Positions 63,701 to 64,000 of a stretch of 64,000 bases of DNA are shown piece after piece. The position numbers were made by a program, and so were the translations under genes. The DNA comes from Pyropia haitanensis (taxonomy: Eukaryota > Rhodophyta > Bangiophyceae > Bangiales > Bangiaceae): the NCBI GenBank assembly GCA_008729055.1, contig SDUX01000008.1, positions 2,604,001-2,668,000 of the forward strand, in the 5' to 3' direction. How positions within the stretch are numbered: position 1 is the stretch's first letter; every line of letters begins with the position of its first letter. The notes beneath the pieces were generated by a model. The model had not been told where the DNA came from. It searched no databases and was given only the letters and a program-made list of their open reading frames with translations.

Positions 63701-64000
63701 TGGCGACGTGCTGTCCACCCCGCCACTGGTACGCCGTGCCACCAGCACATACAGACAGGCGCGTCGCGGCGCGCGCCACCTTGTCCATTGTCCCGCCGTT
63801 TTCCGCCGCTGTCGTGGCGCACGACGTTCTGTGCCGCCCTCCCCCCCCTCCCCCCAAACGCGCGGCCGCGCGAGGCGCTGCGCACCGCCACAGCAGCCGC
63901 CTGCGCAAAACAGTCGCTGCCGGCAAGCCGCGGCTCGGACAGGACCGCCACAAACCACGGGGGTGGGTGGCGGGAGCGCACGCCAGCTGCACTAAGTCGG
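60755..64000 (+). repeat. right copy of the large direct duplication, truncated by the window end
   Basis: Direct copy of 55537-58782. It keeps the TATA-like element, leader, gene and 3' flank. A one-base difference in an A run (GGAAAACGG against GGAAACGG) near 60845 changes the offset by one. Confidence 0.9.
61984..63051 (+). CDS. secreted 355-residue protein of unknown function, copy 2
   Basis: Same length and organisation as the gene at 56765-57832: signal peptide, about eight Cys, one NFT sequon. Noticed differences are Asn for Ser in VG(S/N)GDLP, Asn for Ile in the last five residues, and three synonymous changes clustered around codons 261-280 (GCG/GCC for Ala, GCA/GCG for Ala, GTG/GTT for Val). 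The frame, the TATA-like motif and the leader are all intact, so both copies are probably expressed. Function is unrecognised. Two replacement against about three silent changes in so young a pair suggests relaxed constraint or chance, not loss. Confidence 0.85.
   Translation: MGFLSFVAAAVSTAAVVAPLVAPAAAKSASTTSIPVHTILSSPGGVLTLPDGRQLKAEVHAIGECITDALRPTGAARSSGSNFTMFRQQVGPPCVLADRSGTPTYVGFQAIRVTANGFKFSADLTLEDVDADTRNPGSDAEKGWRETMTALGLSSGALVRPDVSVEAGALVGVKDYAVDSLSLAQAGWKGVGNGDLPMQAVAYDSWTRVENIKDNNAELARGFVSFNEAIDDLMVMYALTQPDAVDATKPTAAFMSAIDVADGCQCTTKAAEARKVALPVAGSPGRCVIKTRSVSASVCDFRGNQWCETLAQQSYVQTSAAAGDGTVGCEARPSTIHKVVSSYSPVANFGTTNKQ

Noticed and set aside
1..64000. CRISPR arrays, bacterial operons, Shine-Dalgarno sites or rho-independent terminators
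   Set aside because: Gene content, introns and composition are eukaryotic. The repeats seen are TIRs, minisatellites and homopolymers, not regularly spaced direct repeats.

Overview
The window is nuclear DNA of a very GC-rich eukaryote, most likely a bangiophyte red alga of the Porphyra/Pyropia type. The grounds are coding GC that looks well above 70%, genes with no or one short intron, Ala/Gly/Pro-rich proteins full of homopolymeric tracts, a vanadium-haloperoxidase-family gene, and a eukaryotic DNA topoisomerase II. This assignment is an inference from gene content and composition; no marker gene was searched.

Layout. 1-606: 3' end of an unrecognised gene. 967-3147 (-): type I membrane protein. 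4202-6545: a Mutator-like element with ~245-bp inverted repeats, a 9-11 bp target duplication and no transposase. 8239-11838 (+): four CBS motifs, PB1 and TPR in one protein. 12699-13268 (-): small secreted Cys-rich protein. 13.3-17.1 kb: hyper-GC, homopolymer-packed DNA with no credible gene. 17.1-21.2 kb: a MITE-like hairpin, a degenerate minisatellite and a decayed hAT-like element with a BED-finger fragment. 21.3-30.4 kb: four co-oriented genes (SMP-30/gluconolactonase-like, haloperoxidase-like, WCRKC thioredoxin, SLC4 anion/borate transporter). 31.0-33.5 kb (-): membrane-anchored trypsin-like protease. 34.1-35.2 kb: an AT-rich island and unassigned DNA. 35.5-36.6 kb (-): NmrA-like oxidoreductase with one intron. 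38.1-40.3 kb (-): a tentative low-complexity regulator-like protein. 41.5-46.5 kb: gene-free, repeat-bearing DNA including a 1.27-kb TA-flanked inverted-repeat element. 47.2-52.7 kb (+): DNA topoisomerase II. 53.4-54.4 kb (-): two-exon DUF202/VTC1-like membrane protein. 55.5-64.0 kb: a direct duplication of more than 3.2 kb, each copy carrying one 355-aa secreted Cys-containing protein, separated by a second member of the TGCTAAACCG-end element family.

Recurring themes. Many genes break reading frame exactly at G or C homopolymers (SMP-30, thioredoxin, SLC4, NmrA, three times in the TOP2 tail, possibly the CBS and haloperoxidase ends). Homopolymer length errors or real slippage polymorphism explain this better than pseudogenization, because the domain sequence resumes intact on the other side. 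Several genes are convergent pairs (CBS/Cys-rich, SLC4/protease, TOP2/VTC1-like), and many have a short T-rich tract 70-300 nt past the stop and a pyrimidine-rich leader before the ATG. At least five secretory or membrane proteins in 64 kb suggest a surface- and apoplast-oriented neighbourhood, but no shared pathway is evident.
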